From VRUE01 sp963737575 (GTDB lineage Bacteria > Actinomycetota > Thermoleophilia > Solirubrobacterales > 70-9), in contig CAVTTJ010000009.1 of NCBI GenBank assembly GCA_963737575.1, forward strand, positions 62,001 to 126,000: a stretch of 64,000 nt of DNA. The letters are read 5' to 3'. Positions 41,029-49,988 of this stretch are shown here, in pieces. Position 1 is the first letter of the stretch. Every line of letters starts with the position of its first letter. The position numbers and the translations under genes were made by a program. The notes beneath the pieces were generated by a model. That model saw nothing but the letters and a program-made list of their open reading frames with translations. It had not been told where the DNA came from and made no database searches.

Positions 41029-42827
41029 GCGAGGCGCCGATCCCGCACCTGCGCCCGAACGGGTTCCGCGACACCTGGTGCGGTCAGGTGCTGGCCGACC
41101 GGGTCGAGTCCGAGGCCCGGGTCGCCGGCTGGGTGCACCGCCGCCGTGACCACGGCGGGCTGATCTTCATCGACCTGCGCGACCGCACCGGGATCGTCCA
41201 GCTCGTCTTCCACCCCGACGGATCGGGCGATGCCTTCGCCCTCGGCCACGAGCTTCGCGCCGAGGACGTCCTCAGCGCCGCCGGCACGATCGTCCGCCGC
41301 TCCGAGAACACGGTCAACCCGGACCTGCCGACGGGTGAGTTCGAGCTCCAGGTCGCCTCCGCCGAGCGGCTCGCCGACGCCGACACCCCTCCGTTCCAGA
41401 TCGAGGGATTCTCCGGCGAGGTCGGTGAGGATGCGCGCCTCCGGCACCGCTACCTCGACCTGCGTCGCGAGCCGATGCGCGAGGCCCTCGCCCTGCGCCA
41501 CCGGGTGACGGCGGCAATGCGCGAGTTCCTCGACGGCGAGGGCTTTCTCGACATCGAGACCCCGGTCCTGACCCGCTCGACTCCCGAGGGCGCCCGCGAC
41601 TTCCTCGTCCCCAGCCGCCTCCAGCGCGGCTCCTTCTACGCACTGCCGCAGTCGCCACAGCTCTTCAAGCAGCTGCTGATGGTCGCCGGATTCGAGCGCT
41701 ACTACCAGATCGCTCGCTGCTTCCGCGACGAGGACCTCCGCGCCGACCGCCAGCCCGACTTCACCCAGCTCGACATCGAGATGTCGTTCGTCGACGTCGA
41801 CGACGTGCTCGACATCAACGAGCGGCTGATGGCCCACGTCTTCGAGCGCACCGGCGGGCCCTCGCTCGAGCTCCCGATCGAGCGGCTCCCCTATGACGAG
41901 GCGATGACCCGGTTCGGCACGGACAGGCCCGACATGCGCTTCGGCCTCGAGCTCGCCGACCTCTCCGATGCCCTCGCCGAGACCGAGTTCAAGGTCTTCC
42001 GCTCGGTTGTCGAGTCCGGCGGCGCCGTGCGGGGACTGAACGCCGGCCGGCGCGAGCTGCCGCGCTCCGAGCTTGACGCGCTGATCTCGCGCGCGCAGGA
42101 GCTGGGCGCGAAAGGCCTCGTCTGGGCGTTCAGGGAGGGGGAGGGATGGCGTTCGCCGACCGCCAAGTTCCTCTCCGAGGCCGAGCTTCGCGACCTGAAC
42201 GGGCGACTGGGCGCCGAGGAGGGGGACCTGCTCCTCGTCGTCGCCGACCGTCGCCGTGTCGCCGACGCCGTCCTCGGGCAGCTGCGGGTCGAGCTCGCCG
42301 AGCGCTTCGACCTGATCCCCGCCGGCGAGGACCGCCTCGCCTGGATCGTCGACTGGCCTTTGCTCGAGTGGAACGCCGAGGAGGATCGCTGGGACCCGCT
42401 CCACCACCCGTTCACCGCGCCCGCCGGCCAGTTCGATACCGACAACCCCGGGGAGGCGCGAGCGCTCGCCTACGACCTGGTCTGGAACGGCCAGGAGATG
42501 GGCGGCGGATCCATCCGTATCCACCGCGCCGACGTCCAACGGGCGCTGTTCGCCGCGCTCGGGATCGACGCCGAGGAAGCGGACGCCCGCTTCGGCTTCC
42601 TGCTCGAGGCTCTTCGCTACGGCGCGCCGCCACACGGGGGGATCGCCTTCGGCCTCGACCGCATCGTCCAGCGGCTGGCCGGCGCAGACTCGATCCGGGA
42701 CGTGATCGCGTTCCCGAAGACCGCGTCCGGGATCGACGCGCTGACGGGGGCGCCGGCGCCGGTCGGCGAGCTGCAGCTGAAGGAGCTCGGCATCGCCCTG
42801 CACCGCGGCGGCCTGGCCGGTCACTGA
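41025..42827 (+). CDS. aspS: Aspartate--tRNA ligase
   Basis: 600 residues from GTG 41025, overlapping the hisS stop. N-terminal OB anticodon domain (VAGWVHRRRDHGGLIFIDLRDRTGI), catalytic class II core (TPEGARDFLVP, FRDEDLRADRQPDFTQLD), the bacterial GAD insertion domain, and motif 3 GLDRIVQRL near the end. The length fits bacterial AspRS. Whether it is discriminating or also charges tRNA-Asn (needing GatCAB) cannot be settled from this window. Confidence 0.97.
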   Translation: MSEAPIPHLRPNGFRDTWCGQVLADRVESEARVAGWVHRRRDHGGLIFIDLRDRTGIVQLVFHPDGSGDAFALGHELRAEDVLSAAGTIVRRSENTVNPDLPTGEFELQVASAERLADADTPPFQIEGFSGEVGEDARLRHRYLDLRREPMREALALRHRVTAAMREFLDGEGFLDIETPVLTRSTPEGARDFLVPSRLQRGSFYALPQSPQLFKQLLMVAGFERYYQIARCFRDEDLRADRQPDFTQLDIEMSFVDVDDVLDINERLMAHVFERTGGPSLELPIERLPYDEAMTRFGTDRPDMRFGLELADLSDALAETEFKVFRSVVESGGAVRGLNAGRRELPRSELDALISRAQELGAKGLVWAFREGEGWRSPTAKFLSEAELRDLNGRLGAEEGDLLLVVADRRRVADAVLGQLRVELAERFDLIPAGEDRLAWIVDWPLLEWNAEEDRWDPLHHPFTAPAGQFDTDNPGEARALAYDLVWNGQEMGGGSIRIHRADVQRALFAALGIDAEEADARFGFLLEALRYGAPPHGGIAFGLDRIVQRLAGADSIRDVIAFPKTASGIDALTGAPAPVGELQLKELGIALHRGGLAGH

Positions 42828-42856
42828 ACCGGACGCCGGGCGTCAAGATGTGAGCC

Positions 42857-43153
42857 ATGAGCCTGATCGACCGGATGCGAAGCGCCTTCCAGCGGCGCCC
42901 GGGGCCGGGCGCGACCCCGGTCCACGTCGATGACCCCGCCTTCGACAGCTGGGAGGTCGTCCGCGACTTCGGCGACCTGAGGACGGCGCGGGCCTGGCAT
43001 CAGGCGCTGGTCGAGGCGGCGATCACGGCGGTGCTCACCTCCGACTGGCCACTCGACCGCTACGGCCGCGGCGATATCGCGCTGCGGGTCCGGCCCGAGG
43101 ATTGGAGTGAGGCCGAGCTGCTCCTATCGAACCTCGATGCCGAACTGGACTGA
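42857..43153 (+). CDS. Hypothetical small protein
   Basis: 98 residues. The core (SWEVVRDFGDLRTARAWHQALVEAAI.AVLTSD....ALRVRPEDWSEAELLLSNL) suggests a small alpha-beta fold of the DUF2007 type, where such proteins often follow aspS in this lineage. No active-site residue visible. It lies 29 bases after aspS, probably the last gene of that unit. Confidence 0.7.
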   Translation: MSLIDRMRSAFQRRPGPGATPVHVDDPAFDSWEVVRDFGDLRTARAWHQALVEAAITAVLTSDWPLDRYGRGDIALRVRPEDWSEAELLLSNLDAELD

Positions 43154-43415
43154 ATCGCTCACCGGCCCGTCCTCCCGGTGCTACCGTTTTCCCCGAGGCT
43201 CGAGCCCGTACGCGAGCCGTCTCAACGTTTGACCCAACACAAACGGCTTGGGCGCAGATCTCTCCCGGTCTCTAGGGATCGGGAGGAGGCACCCACCCTT
43301 TTCTTCAAGGGATCAAAGCCAGAGGCGGCAACGGCGGGTTGGAGCCTCTTTCTCATGCCATTTGCATCGCTGTGCGCACCATCCGCGCGGCATCCTGAGC
43401 CAGCATCGGCGGGGC
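43154..43415 (+). terminator. Gap with terminator-like hairpin
   Basis: 262 bases without a gene. CTCCCG (43262-43267) pairs with CGGGAG (43280-43285) and CCTTTTCTT follows about ten bases later, so the aspS unit may end here. A second small stem, CGTTTG/CAAACG, lies near 43220-43240. The promoter of the 43416 gene must be in this region; no clear -35/-10 pair is seen. Confidence 0.35.
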
Positions 43416-44417
43416 ATGGAGTCGCCGCGTCCCAACCCAGACGCTCCGCCGGCCGAGAGCTGCATTTCGCCTGCTAGAGCGGGCAGATGCAGCTCTCGAG
43501 ATATCGATCCGATCATCGCGCAACTGGCGCAAACTCAGCACGGGGTTGTTGCTCGCCGGCAATTGCTCACGGCAGGAGTGAGAGAGGGTGCGATCGCCGA
43601 GCGGATCTCAGCGAAGCGGCTACATCCCATACATGCCGGTGTCTACGCGGTTGGGCACTCGGTGCTCTATCCAAGGGGGCTATGGACAGCGGCCGTTCTC
43701 GCCGGGGGAGATGGGACGGTTCTGAGCCACCGCGCAGCAGCTCAACTCTGGCAACTCCTCCCATGGAGAGCAATACACATCGAAGTTTCGCGGCCCCGGA
43801 GCTTCCGCAATCGAGCCGGCATCGTCTCCCATCGCTCGCCCCTGCCCGATGACGAGCGGGCGGTGGTGGATGGGATCCCGGTCACCTCGGTCCCACGCAC
43901 GATTCTCGACCTGGCGGGTGTGCTCGACCGAGAAGGGCTCGAACGGGCGATCAACGAGGCCGAGGTTCGTGGACTGAGGGACCGGCTCTCGGTATCCGAC
44001 CTCCTGGAACGCCATCCCGGGCGGCGCGGCTCGGCGGCGCTCCGGGTCATATTCGGCGACAGCACCACGGGGCGGGGCGTGACGGCAAACGAGTTCGAGG
44101 GTGAGTTCGCGCGGCTGGTCGCCGCGCATGGACTGCCCTCGCCGCGGTTCAACGCGGACCTCTCGATCCGAGGGCGATTCCTGAAGCCGGATGCGATGTG
44201 GGAGCGGGAGAAGCTGATCGTCGAGCTCGACGGGCGGGCGACCCACGGCACGAGACAGGCCTTCGAGAGCGACCGCGCGCGCGATCGCCTGCTGCTTCTC
44301 GAGGGCTGGCGGGTCGCGCGCGTCACCTGGCTCCAGCTGCGCGATTCGCCCGAGGCGGTACTCGCTGAGCTTCGGGAGCTGCTCACCCAAGCGGCGGCTT
44401 CTACCCTTAGGGAATGA
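43416..44417 (+). CDS. AbiEi antitoxin-like/DUF559 domain protein
   Basis: 333 residues from ATG 43416. N-terminal AbiEi-type winged-helix (IIAQLAQTQHGVVARRQLLTAG, then RLHPIHAGVYAVGH), a middle segment with IPVTSVPRTILDLAG, and a C-terminal DUF559 part related to Vsr-like nucleases (FNADLSIRGRFLKPDAMWEREKLIVELDGRATHGT, then RDRLLLLEGWRVARVTWLQL). The E.D.D/ELDG positions of a nuclease site are partly present. This domain pair is frequent in actinomycetes and its role is not proven. Its stop overlaps the mnmA start by ATGA, so it is coupled to a tRNA-modification gene. Confidence 0.83.
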   Translation: MESPRPNPDAPPAESCISPARAGRCSSRDIDPIIAQLAQTQHGVVARRQLLTAGVREGAIAERISAKRLHPIHAGVYAVGHSVLYPRGLWTAAVLAGGDGTVLSHRAAAQLWQLLPWRAIHIEVSRPRSFRNRAGIVSHRSPLPDDERAVVDGIPVTSVPRTILDLAGVLDREGLERAINEAEVRGLRDRLSVSDLLERHPGRRGSAALRVIFGDSTTGRGVTANEFEGEFARLVAAHGLPSPRFNADLSIRGRFLKPDAMWEREKLIVELDGRATHGTRQAFESDRARDRLLLLEGWRVARVTWLQLRDSPEAVLAELRELLTQAAASTLRE

Positions 44418-45851
44418 GCACCGAGCTATTCGAGCATTTCCTGCGCGACGAGTCGCGCCGGGGCCCGGCGGGTCGGCAGGCCTTCACGGGCGCGGCCGGC
44501 GGCGCCGCCTGCGGCGATCTGTCCCGCGTTTCGCTCGTCATCGAGGACGATCGCATCGCGGACGTCAGCTTCGACGCCGAGGGCTGTGGGGCGACGCGGG
44601 CCGCGACCGCGGCGGTCGCCGAGATGGTCGACGGCAAGCCGGCGCTCCTCGCCGCCCGGATCGGGTCCGCCGAGGTCGACGATGCGATCGGCGGCCTCAC
44701 CCCGGCAAAGCTCCACGCGGCGCAGCTCGCGGCCGACGCGCTGCACCGCGCGCTCGCCGCGGCGGCGGCGAGCGAAGAGCGCCTTGCGCCGCCCGTCGAG
44801 GGCCGGGTAGCGGTCGCGATGTCAGGCGGCGTCGACAGTGCCGTCGCGGCCCTGCTCGAACGCGAGCGCGGGGCGGACGTCGTCGCGATAACGGTCAAGC
44901 TCTGGGCCGATCAGGAGACAGACGGGGCCAAGGCCTGCTGCTCGCCCGAGGCCGTTCTCGGCGCCCGCGCCGTCGCCCACTCGATCGACGTTCCCCACAT
45001 CACCCTCGACCTCGAGGAGGACTTCCGCCGCCGGGTCGTCGGCTCCTATCTCTCCGGCCACGCCGAGGGCGCGACGCCCAACCCCTGCATCGTCTGCAAC
45101 GGCGAGGTCCGGCTGGCGGCGATGGCGGACCTCGCCGAGCGGCTCGGCGCCGAGCGCCTTGTGACCGGCCACTACGCCCGGATCGTCGACGAGGAGGAGG
45201 GGCCGCTGCTCGCCGCGGCGGCCGACCCGAAGAAGGACCAGAGCTACATGCTGGCGGGCCTGCCTCCGTCGATGCTGCCCCGCCTCGGCTTCCCGCTCAC
45301 CGACCTGACCAAGCCCGAGGTGCGCGAGATCGCCGCCCGCCACGGGCTCTCGATCGCCCGCAAGCCGGAGAGCCAGGACCTCTGCTTCCTCGCCGGCCAG
45401 GGCCAGCGGCGCTTCCTGCGCCGCCACGGCGACCTCTACGATCGCGAGGGCACGGTCGTCGACCGCACCGGAAAGGCACTCGGGCGCCACCGCGGCCACC
45501 ACAACTTCACCGTCGGCCAGCGGCGCGGCATCAGGTGTCTCGGCGCCGGAGGCGCTCTACGTCACCGCGAAGGACGCGGCGGCGAACACGATCACGGTCG
45601 GCACCCGCGCCGAGCTCGCCGCGACGCAGGTCCGGATCCGCGACGCGGTCCTCCATCGCGACGGATCCCAGGTCGACTCGGTGCGCCTGCGCTACCGCTC
45701 CGCCGCGGTACCGGCCGCCGTCGCGGGACCCGCCGGCACACACACCAGCCTCGAGGTCGAGCTGGGGGACTCATTCGACGGAGTGGCGCCCGGCCAAACG
45801 GCCGTCCTTCTGCGAAACGGCGCGGTCGTCGGCCACGGCACTATCGCCTAG
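44414..45851 (+). pseudogene. mnmA: tRNA 2-thiouridylase MnmA with N-terminal Fe-S-scaffold-like domain (frameshifted)
   Basis: Residues 1-120 resemble an IscU/NifU-N scaffold: Cys33 in ACGD and Cys58 in AEGCGATRAA are in place, while the third expected Cys is Ala (KLHAAQLA, about 102). MnmA follows: PP-loop SGGVDS (137-142), NPCIVCN (Cys225, Cys228), and Cys324 in SQDLCFLAG. After GQRRGIR the reading frame is lost; dropping one base at about 45536 restores the rest (VSAPEALYVTAKDAA, then QTAVLLRNGAVVGHGTIA) and stop at 45851, giving about 478 residues. MnmA thiolates U34 of tRNA Lys, Glu and Gln and is normally essential or nearly so, so this looks like sequence error. In the unrepaired frame, reading continues directly into alaS. 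Confidence 0.9.
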
Positions 45852-45874
45852 AGGCGCGGAATAGGCTCCCCGCG

Positions 45875-48502
45875 ATGAAGGCGCAGGAGATACGCGACAC
45901 CTACCTCTCGTTCTTCGAGGAGCGGGGGCACCGGGTCGTCCCGTCGGCCTCGCTCGTGCCCTCCGTGCACGACCCCTCGGTCCTGCTGACCACGGCCGGG
46001 ATGCAGCCGTTCAAGCCCTACTTCCTCGGTCGCGAGGAACCACCGGCGCCCCGCCTCACCGACGTCCAGAAATGCTTCCGGACGACCGACATCGAGGAGG
46101 TCGGCAACACCGCCCGCCACCTCACATTCTTCGAGATGCTCGGCAACTGGAGCTTCGGCGACTACTTCAAGGCGGAGTCGATCCCCTGGGGGTGGGAGCT
46201 CTCGACCGAGGGCTTCGGGATGGATCCCGAGCGGATCTGGGTGACCGTGTTCGGCGGTGACGAGGAGCTCGGCCTCGGCCCCGACGAAGAGGCGATCGAG
46301 ATCTGGAGGTCGGTCGGGGTGCCCCAGGAGCGGATCGTCCTCCTCGGGCGGGTCGACAATTTCTGGCAGGCGGGACCGACCGGCCCCTGCGGCCCCTGCT
46401 CCGAGCTCTATCTCGACCGCGGCGAGGACTTCGGCGCGCCCGACGACCGCCCTGGAGACGACACCGACCGCTTCCTCGAGTTCTGGAACCACGTCTTCAT
46501 GACCTACGACCTCGCCGAGGGTGCGGAGGTTTCCGAGCTGCCGATGCGGAACATCGACACCGGGATGGGCCTCGACCGCATGGCGGCGGTCCTCCAGGAC
46601 GTCCCCTCGGTGTTCGAGACCGACCTGATCCGGCCGCTGATCGATCTCGCCGAGGAGCTCTCGGGCCGCGCCTACTCGGAGGGGGGCGGGATCACGAGGG
46701 CGATGCGGATCGTCGCCGACCACTCGCGCGGCGCCTCCTTCCTGATCGCGGACGGAGTCGTCCCGTCGAACGAAGACCGCGGCTACATCCTGCGGCGGAT
46801 CATGCGGCGTGCGATCCAGCAGGGGCGCACGCTCGGCCTCGAGGCGCCCTGGCTGGGGCGGTTCGCCGAGCGGACGATCGAGGTCATGTCCGGCGCCTAC
46901 CCCGAGCTCGAGGCCGAGCGGGAGACGATCGCCCGCTGGGTCGGCGACGAGGAGGAGAGCTTCGGCCGAACCCTGGAGCGCGGCACCGAGCTGCTCGAGC
47001 AGCTGGTCGACTCGGCGCAGGCGCAGGGGACCTCCTGGATCGACGCCGGCGACGCCTTCAAGCTCCACGACACCTACGGCTTCCCATTCGACCTGACGAA
47101 GGAGCTGCTGGCCGAGCGGGGACTGGCCGTGGACGACAGCGGCTTTGAGGAGCTGATGGAGGAGCAGCGCGCCCGGGCCAGGACCGGGGCGGCGACCGCG
47201 CACGGATCCGAGGATCGCCACGAGCGCGTGATCGCGTTCGCGACCGAGACCGCAGCGACCCGATTCGTCGGCTACGAGACGCTGCGGGCGACGACCGGAG
47301 TGGCCGCCGTCGCCTCCGAGAACGGAAAAGCGCTGGTCAAGCTCGAGGAGAGCCCCTTCTACGCCGAGGGCGGCGGTCAGGTCGCCGATTCCGGCGTGCT
47401 CCGCTGGCGGGGCGGAGAGGCTGAGGTCGTCGACGTCTACCGGGTCGGACAGGACCAGGTCCTGGAGGTGTCCGCCGCCGGGCCCCTCGCGGGAGCGCAG
47501 GAGGCAGGGGTGGAAGCGGTGGTGGACCACGAGTCGCGCCACGCGACGATGCGCAACCACACCGCCACCCACCTGCTCCACGCGGCGCTGCGCGAGCGCC
47601 TCGGCGACCACGTGCGGCAGGCAGGGTCGGCGGTGCGCCCCGACAAGCTCCGCTTCGACTTCACTCACGGCAAGGCGCTCGAGAGCGAGGACATCGCGGC
47701 GATCGAGGACCGGGTCAATGGCTGGATCAAGGCGAGCCGGCCGGTGCGCTGGCTGGAGATGGAGCGGCCGGAGGCAGAACGGCTCGGCGCGATGGCCCTG
47801 TTCGGCGAGAAATACGGCGATTGGGTCCGCGTGGTCGAGGTCGACGGCGTCTCGCGCGAGCTCTGCGGCGGCACCCACGTCGCCAACACTGCCGAGATCG
47901 GGATCTTCAAGATCGCCTCAGAGGGGTCGAGCGCCGCCAACGTGCGCAGGATCGAGGCTCTCAGCGGGCCTGCCGCGATCGACTGGTTCCGCGAGCGCGA
48001 GGAGCGGCTGCGCGAGGTCGGAGAGCTGCTCGGCGCGCCGCAGGACCCGCTCGCCGGAGCGCGCCGCGCAGCGGAGCGGCTGCGCGAGGCGGGGGAGGGC
48101 GCCAAGCAGGCGGCGCGGCAGCAGCTCGGCGAGGAGGCCGAGAGGCTCGCGGGGGAGGCCTCCGAAATCGACGGGCTCGCGGTCGTTGCCGGGCGGGCTT
48201 CGATCGCCGACCAGAAGCAGCTGCTCGATCTTGCCTCGCGTATCCAGGGCCGGCTCAGCGGGGAGTCGGCGGTCGTCCTCGGCGGCGCCGAGGGGGAGAG
48301 GGTGGCCCTGGTCGCCCTGGTCTCGAAACCGGCCGTCGCCCGCGGCGTCTCCGCCGCGGACGTCGTCGGCGAGGCGGCGCCGGTCATCGGCGGCGGCGGC
48401 GGCGGCCGCGAGGGCATGGCGCAGGCGGGCGGCCGCGAGCCGGCGAGGCTGGACGACGCGCTGGGCGCCGCCCGCGCCGCGATCGAGCGGGCCCTGAGCT
48501 AG
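45875..48502 (+). CDS. alaS: Alanine--tRNA ligase
   Basis: 875 residues from ATG 45875, preceded by the mnmA stop. All parts of AlaRS are present: class II core (FFEERGHRVVPSASLVP, TTAGMQPFKPYFLG, FRTTDIEEVGNTARHLTFFEMLGN), the editing domain with RNHTATHLLHAALRERLG and CGGTHVANTAEIG, and a C-terminal C-Ala region ending in GGGREGMAQAGGR. ATG 45875 is the right start because the frame continues upstream only because of the mnmA frameshift. Confidence 0.97.
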   Translation: MKAQEIRDTYLSFFEERGHRVVPSASLVPSVHDPSVLLTTAGMQPFKPYFLGREEPPAPRLTDVQKCFRTTDIEEVGNTARHLTFFEMLGNWSFGDYFKAESIPWGWELSTEGFGMDPERIWVTVFGGDEELGLGPDEEAIEIWRSVGVPQERIVLLGRVDNFWQAGPTGPCGPCSELYLDRGEDFGAPDDRPGDDTDRFLEFWNHVFMTYDLAEGAEVSELPMRNIDTGMGLDRMAAVLQDVPSVFETDLIRPLIDLAEELSGRAYSEGGGITRAMRIVADHSRGASFLIADGVVPSNEDRGYILRRIMRRAIQQGRTLGLEAPWLGRFAERTIEVMSGAYPELEAERETIARWVGDEEESFGRTLERGTELLEQLVDSAQAQGTSWIDAGDAFKLHDTYGFPFDLTKELLAERGLAVDDSGFEELMEEQRARARTGAATAHGSEDRHERVIAFATETAATRFVGYETLRATTGVAAVASENGKALVKLEESPFYAEGGGQVADSGVLRWRGGEAEVVDVYRVGQDQVLEVSAAGPLAGAQEAGVEAVVDHESRHATMRNHTATHLLHAALRERLGDHVRQAGSAVRPDKLRFDFTHGKALESEDIAAIEDRVNGWIKASRPVRWLEMERPEAERLGAMALFGEKYGDWVRVVEVDGVSRELCGGTHVANTAEIGIFKIASEGSSAANVRRIEALSGPAAIDWFREREERLREVGELLGAPQDPLAGARRAAERLREAGEGAKQAARQQLGEEAERLAGEASEIDGLAVVAGRASIADQKQLLDLASRIQGRLSGESAVVLGGAEGERVALVALVSKPAVARGVSAADVVGEAAPVIGGGGGGREGMAQAGGREPARLDDALGAARAAIERALS

Positions 48503-48504
48503 CG

Positions 48505-48897
48505 ATGCGCGTGCTCGCCCTCGACCACGGCACGGCGCGGATCGGATGCGCGATCTCGGACCCGAGCGGGACGCTGGCGACGCCGATGCCGGTGATCGAA
48601 CCGCCCCATCCCCGAGCGGTCTCGGAGCTCGTCGCCGAGTACGACGTCGGGCGTGTCGTCGTCGGTCTGCCCCTCCACCTCAACGGCACGGAGGGAACCC
48701 AGGCCGCTCTGACCCGGACGTTCTGCGGCGAACTCGAGGCGATGCTCGACATCCCGGTCGAGACCTACGACGAGCGGCTGACGACGCGGATGGCCGAAGC
48801 GAGCCGTCGCGAGGGCGCGGGCGCCGCCTCCGACTCGCTCGCCGCCGCCCATCTCCTCCAGGCCTACCTCCATGCGCAGGCGGCGGGCGATGAGTGA
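48505..48897 (+). CDS. ruvX: RuvX/YqgF family putative Holliday junction resolvase
   Basis: 130 residues, RNase-H-like. Motifs LALDHGTARIGCAISDP (Asp of the active site), VVVGLPLHLNGTEG and YDERLTT with DSLAAAHLLQAYL at the end. It sits directly after alaS (two bases) and overlaps mltG, a conserved order in Actinobacteria and Thermoleophilia. The family is implicated in 16S rRNA 5' processing in E. coli. Confidence 0.94.
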   Translation: MRVLALDHGTARIGCAISDPSGTLATPMPVIEPPHPRAVSELVAEYDVGRVVVGLPLHLNGTEGTQAALTRTFCGELEAMLDIPVETYDERLTTRMAEASRREGAGAASDSLAAAHLLQAYLHAQAAGDE

Positions 48898-49981
48898 GGA
48901 ACGACGCAGCGGCGACCCCTTCTCCGACAACGATCCGGCGGCCGCCGCGCGCGAGGAGCGGCGGCGCGAGCGCGAGGAGCAGCGGCGCAAGCGGGAGGAG
49001 AAGGAGAAGAGCCGCGAGCCGGAACCGGTCGCTGCCGCTCCCGCCACCTCGGAGCCGCCGACGCCACCGAAGAGCACCGAGCAGGAGTTCTGGGGAGAGG
49101 ACCCGCCGCCTCCGTCGCCACCGTCGGCTCCGAAGAGCCGGGGGCGGCGATGGGGCCTCCTCTTGGCCGGGATCGCGGTGGTCGCGGCGATCGGTCTCGC
49201 CGTCGTCGCCTACGCCTACCTGACCCGCGACGAACCGCCTCCGCCGGAACCGGTGAAAACGATCATGGCGACCATCCCCGAGGGCTACAGCCGCGCCCAG
49301 ACGGGCGAACTGGCTCGTGAACTGAAGCTGCGGGGCAGCTACGAGAAGGCGACCATCCACTCGCCCTACCTGAACCCGGCCGAATACGGGGGCAAGAACG
49401 CCAAGGACCTCGAGGGATTCCTTTTCCCGGACACCTTCGAACTCGACGCCCACGCGCCGGTCGCCGATCTCGTCCGCGACCAGCTCGAAGACTTCAAGCG
49501 CCGGATCGCAGGCGTCGATATGTCATATGCGAAGTCGAAGAACCTGACCGTCTACGACGTCGTCACGATCGCCTCGATGATCGAGAAGGAGGCGCAGTTG
49601 GAAAGCGAGCGCAAGCTGATCTCAGCGGTGATCTACAACCGCCTCCGGCAGGGGATACCGCTCGGGATCGACGCGACAACCCGGTTCGCCAACGACAACT
49701 ACACCGAGCCACTGACCGAATCCGAACTGACGGCCGACTCGCCGTACAACACCCGGGTCAACTCCGGCCTGCCACCGGGGCCGATCGCCAGCCCCGGCCT
49801 CGCATCGATCGAAGCGGCGGCCCACCCGGCCAAGGTCGACTACCTCTACTACGTGGTCAAGCCCGGCACTTGCGGCGAACACTCCTTCTCCTCGACCAAC
49901 GCCGAATTCGAAGCCGACGTCGCCCGCTACAACGAAGCCCGCGAAGCGGCCGGCGGCAAGTCGCCGACCACATGCGAATGA
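48890..49981 (+). CDS. mltG: Endolytic transglycosylase MltG
   Basis: 363 residues from ATG 48890, overlapping ruvX. Long charged cytoplasmic N-tail (about 85 residues with EERRREREEQRR), one membrane helix (LLLAGIAVVAAIGLAVVAYAYL), then a LysM-like module and the YceG catalytic domain: IASMIEKEA with the catalytic Glu, NRL.QGIPLGIDATT, and NTRVNSGLPPGPIASPGL. It cuts nascent peptidoglycan outside the membrane. Glutamate codons before the helix are 14 GAG and 2 GAA; after it, 17 GAA and 7 GAG. Confidence 0.95.
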   Translation: MSEERRSGDPFSDNDPAAAAREERRREREEQRRKREEKEKSREPEPVAAAPATSEPPTPPKSTEQEFWGEDPPPPSPPSAPKSRGRRWGLLLAGIAVVAAIGLAVVAYAYLTRDEPPPPEPVKTIMATIPEGYSRAQTGELARELKLRGSYEKATIHSPYLNPAEYGGKNAKDLEGFLFPDTFELDAHAPVADLVRDQLEDFKRRIAGVDMSYAKSKNLTVYDVVTIASMIEKEAQLESERKLISAVIYNRLRQGIPLGIDATTRFANDNYTEPLTESELTADSPYNTRVNSGLPPGPIASPGLASIEAAAHPAKVDYLYYVVKPGTCGEHSFSSTNAEFEADVARYNEAREAAGGKSPTTCE

Positions 49982-49988
49982 GCCTGCG

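Noticed and set aside
40653..42824. Antisense ORF of more than 700 codons over aspS
   Set aside because: High GC leaves few stops in the opposite frame of GAG/CTC-rich genes; its sequence mirrors aspS codons and shows no domain.
43154..43480. Rightward ORF at 43178-43477 as a separate small gene
   Set aside because: No ribosome site, no conserved pattern, and it overlaps the start of the AbiEi-like gene in another frame.
45536..45537. Programmed frameshift in mnmA
   Set aside because: No slippery site, no stimulatory structure or rare stop context such as CCC-TGA, and other core genes need the same kind of one-base removal, which points to sequence error.
45848..47878. Antisense ORF of more than 650 codons over alaS
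   Set aside because: Same reason: a low-stop shadow of alaS with no recognisable domain and no ribosome site.
44414..48502. A single fused MnmA-AlaRS protein of 1,362 residues
   Set aside because: The frame joins only because of the extra base at about 45536; the proper MnmA C-terminus and stop at 45851 are present in the corrected frame, and alaS has its own start.
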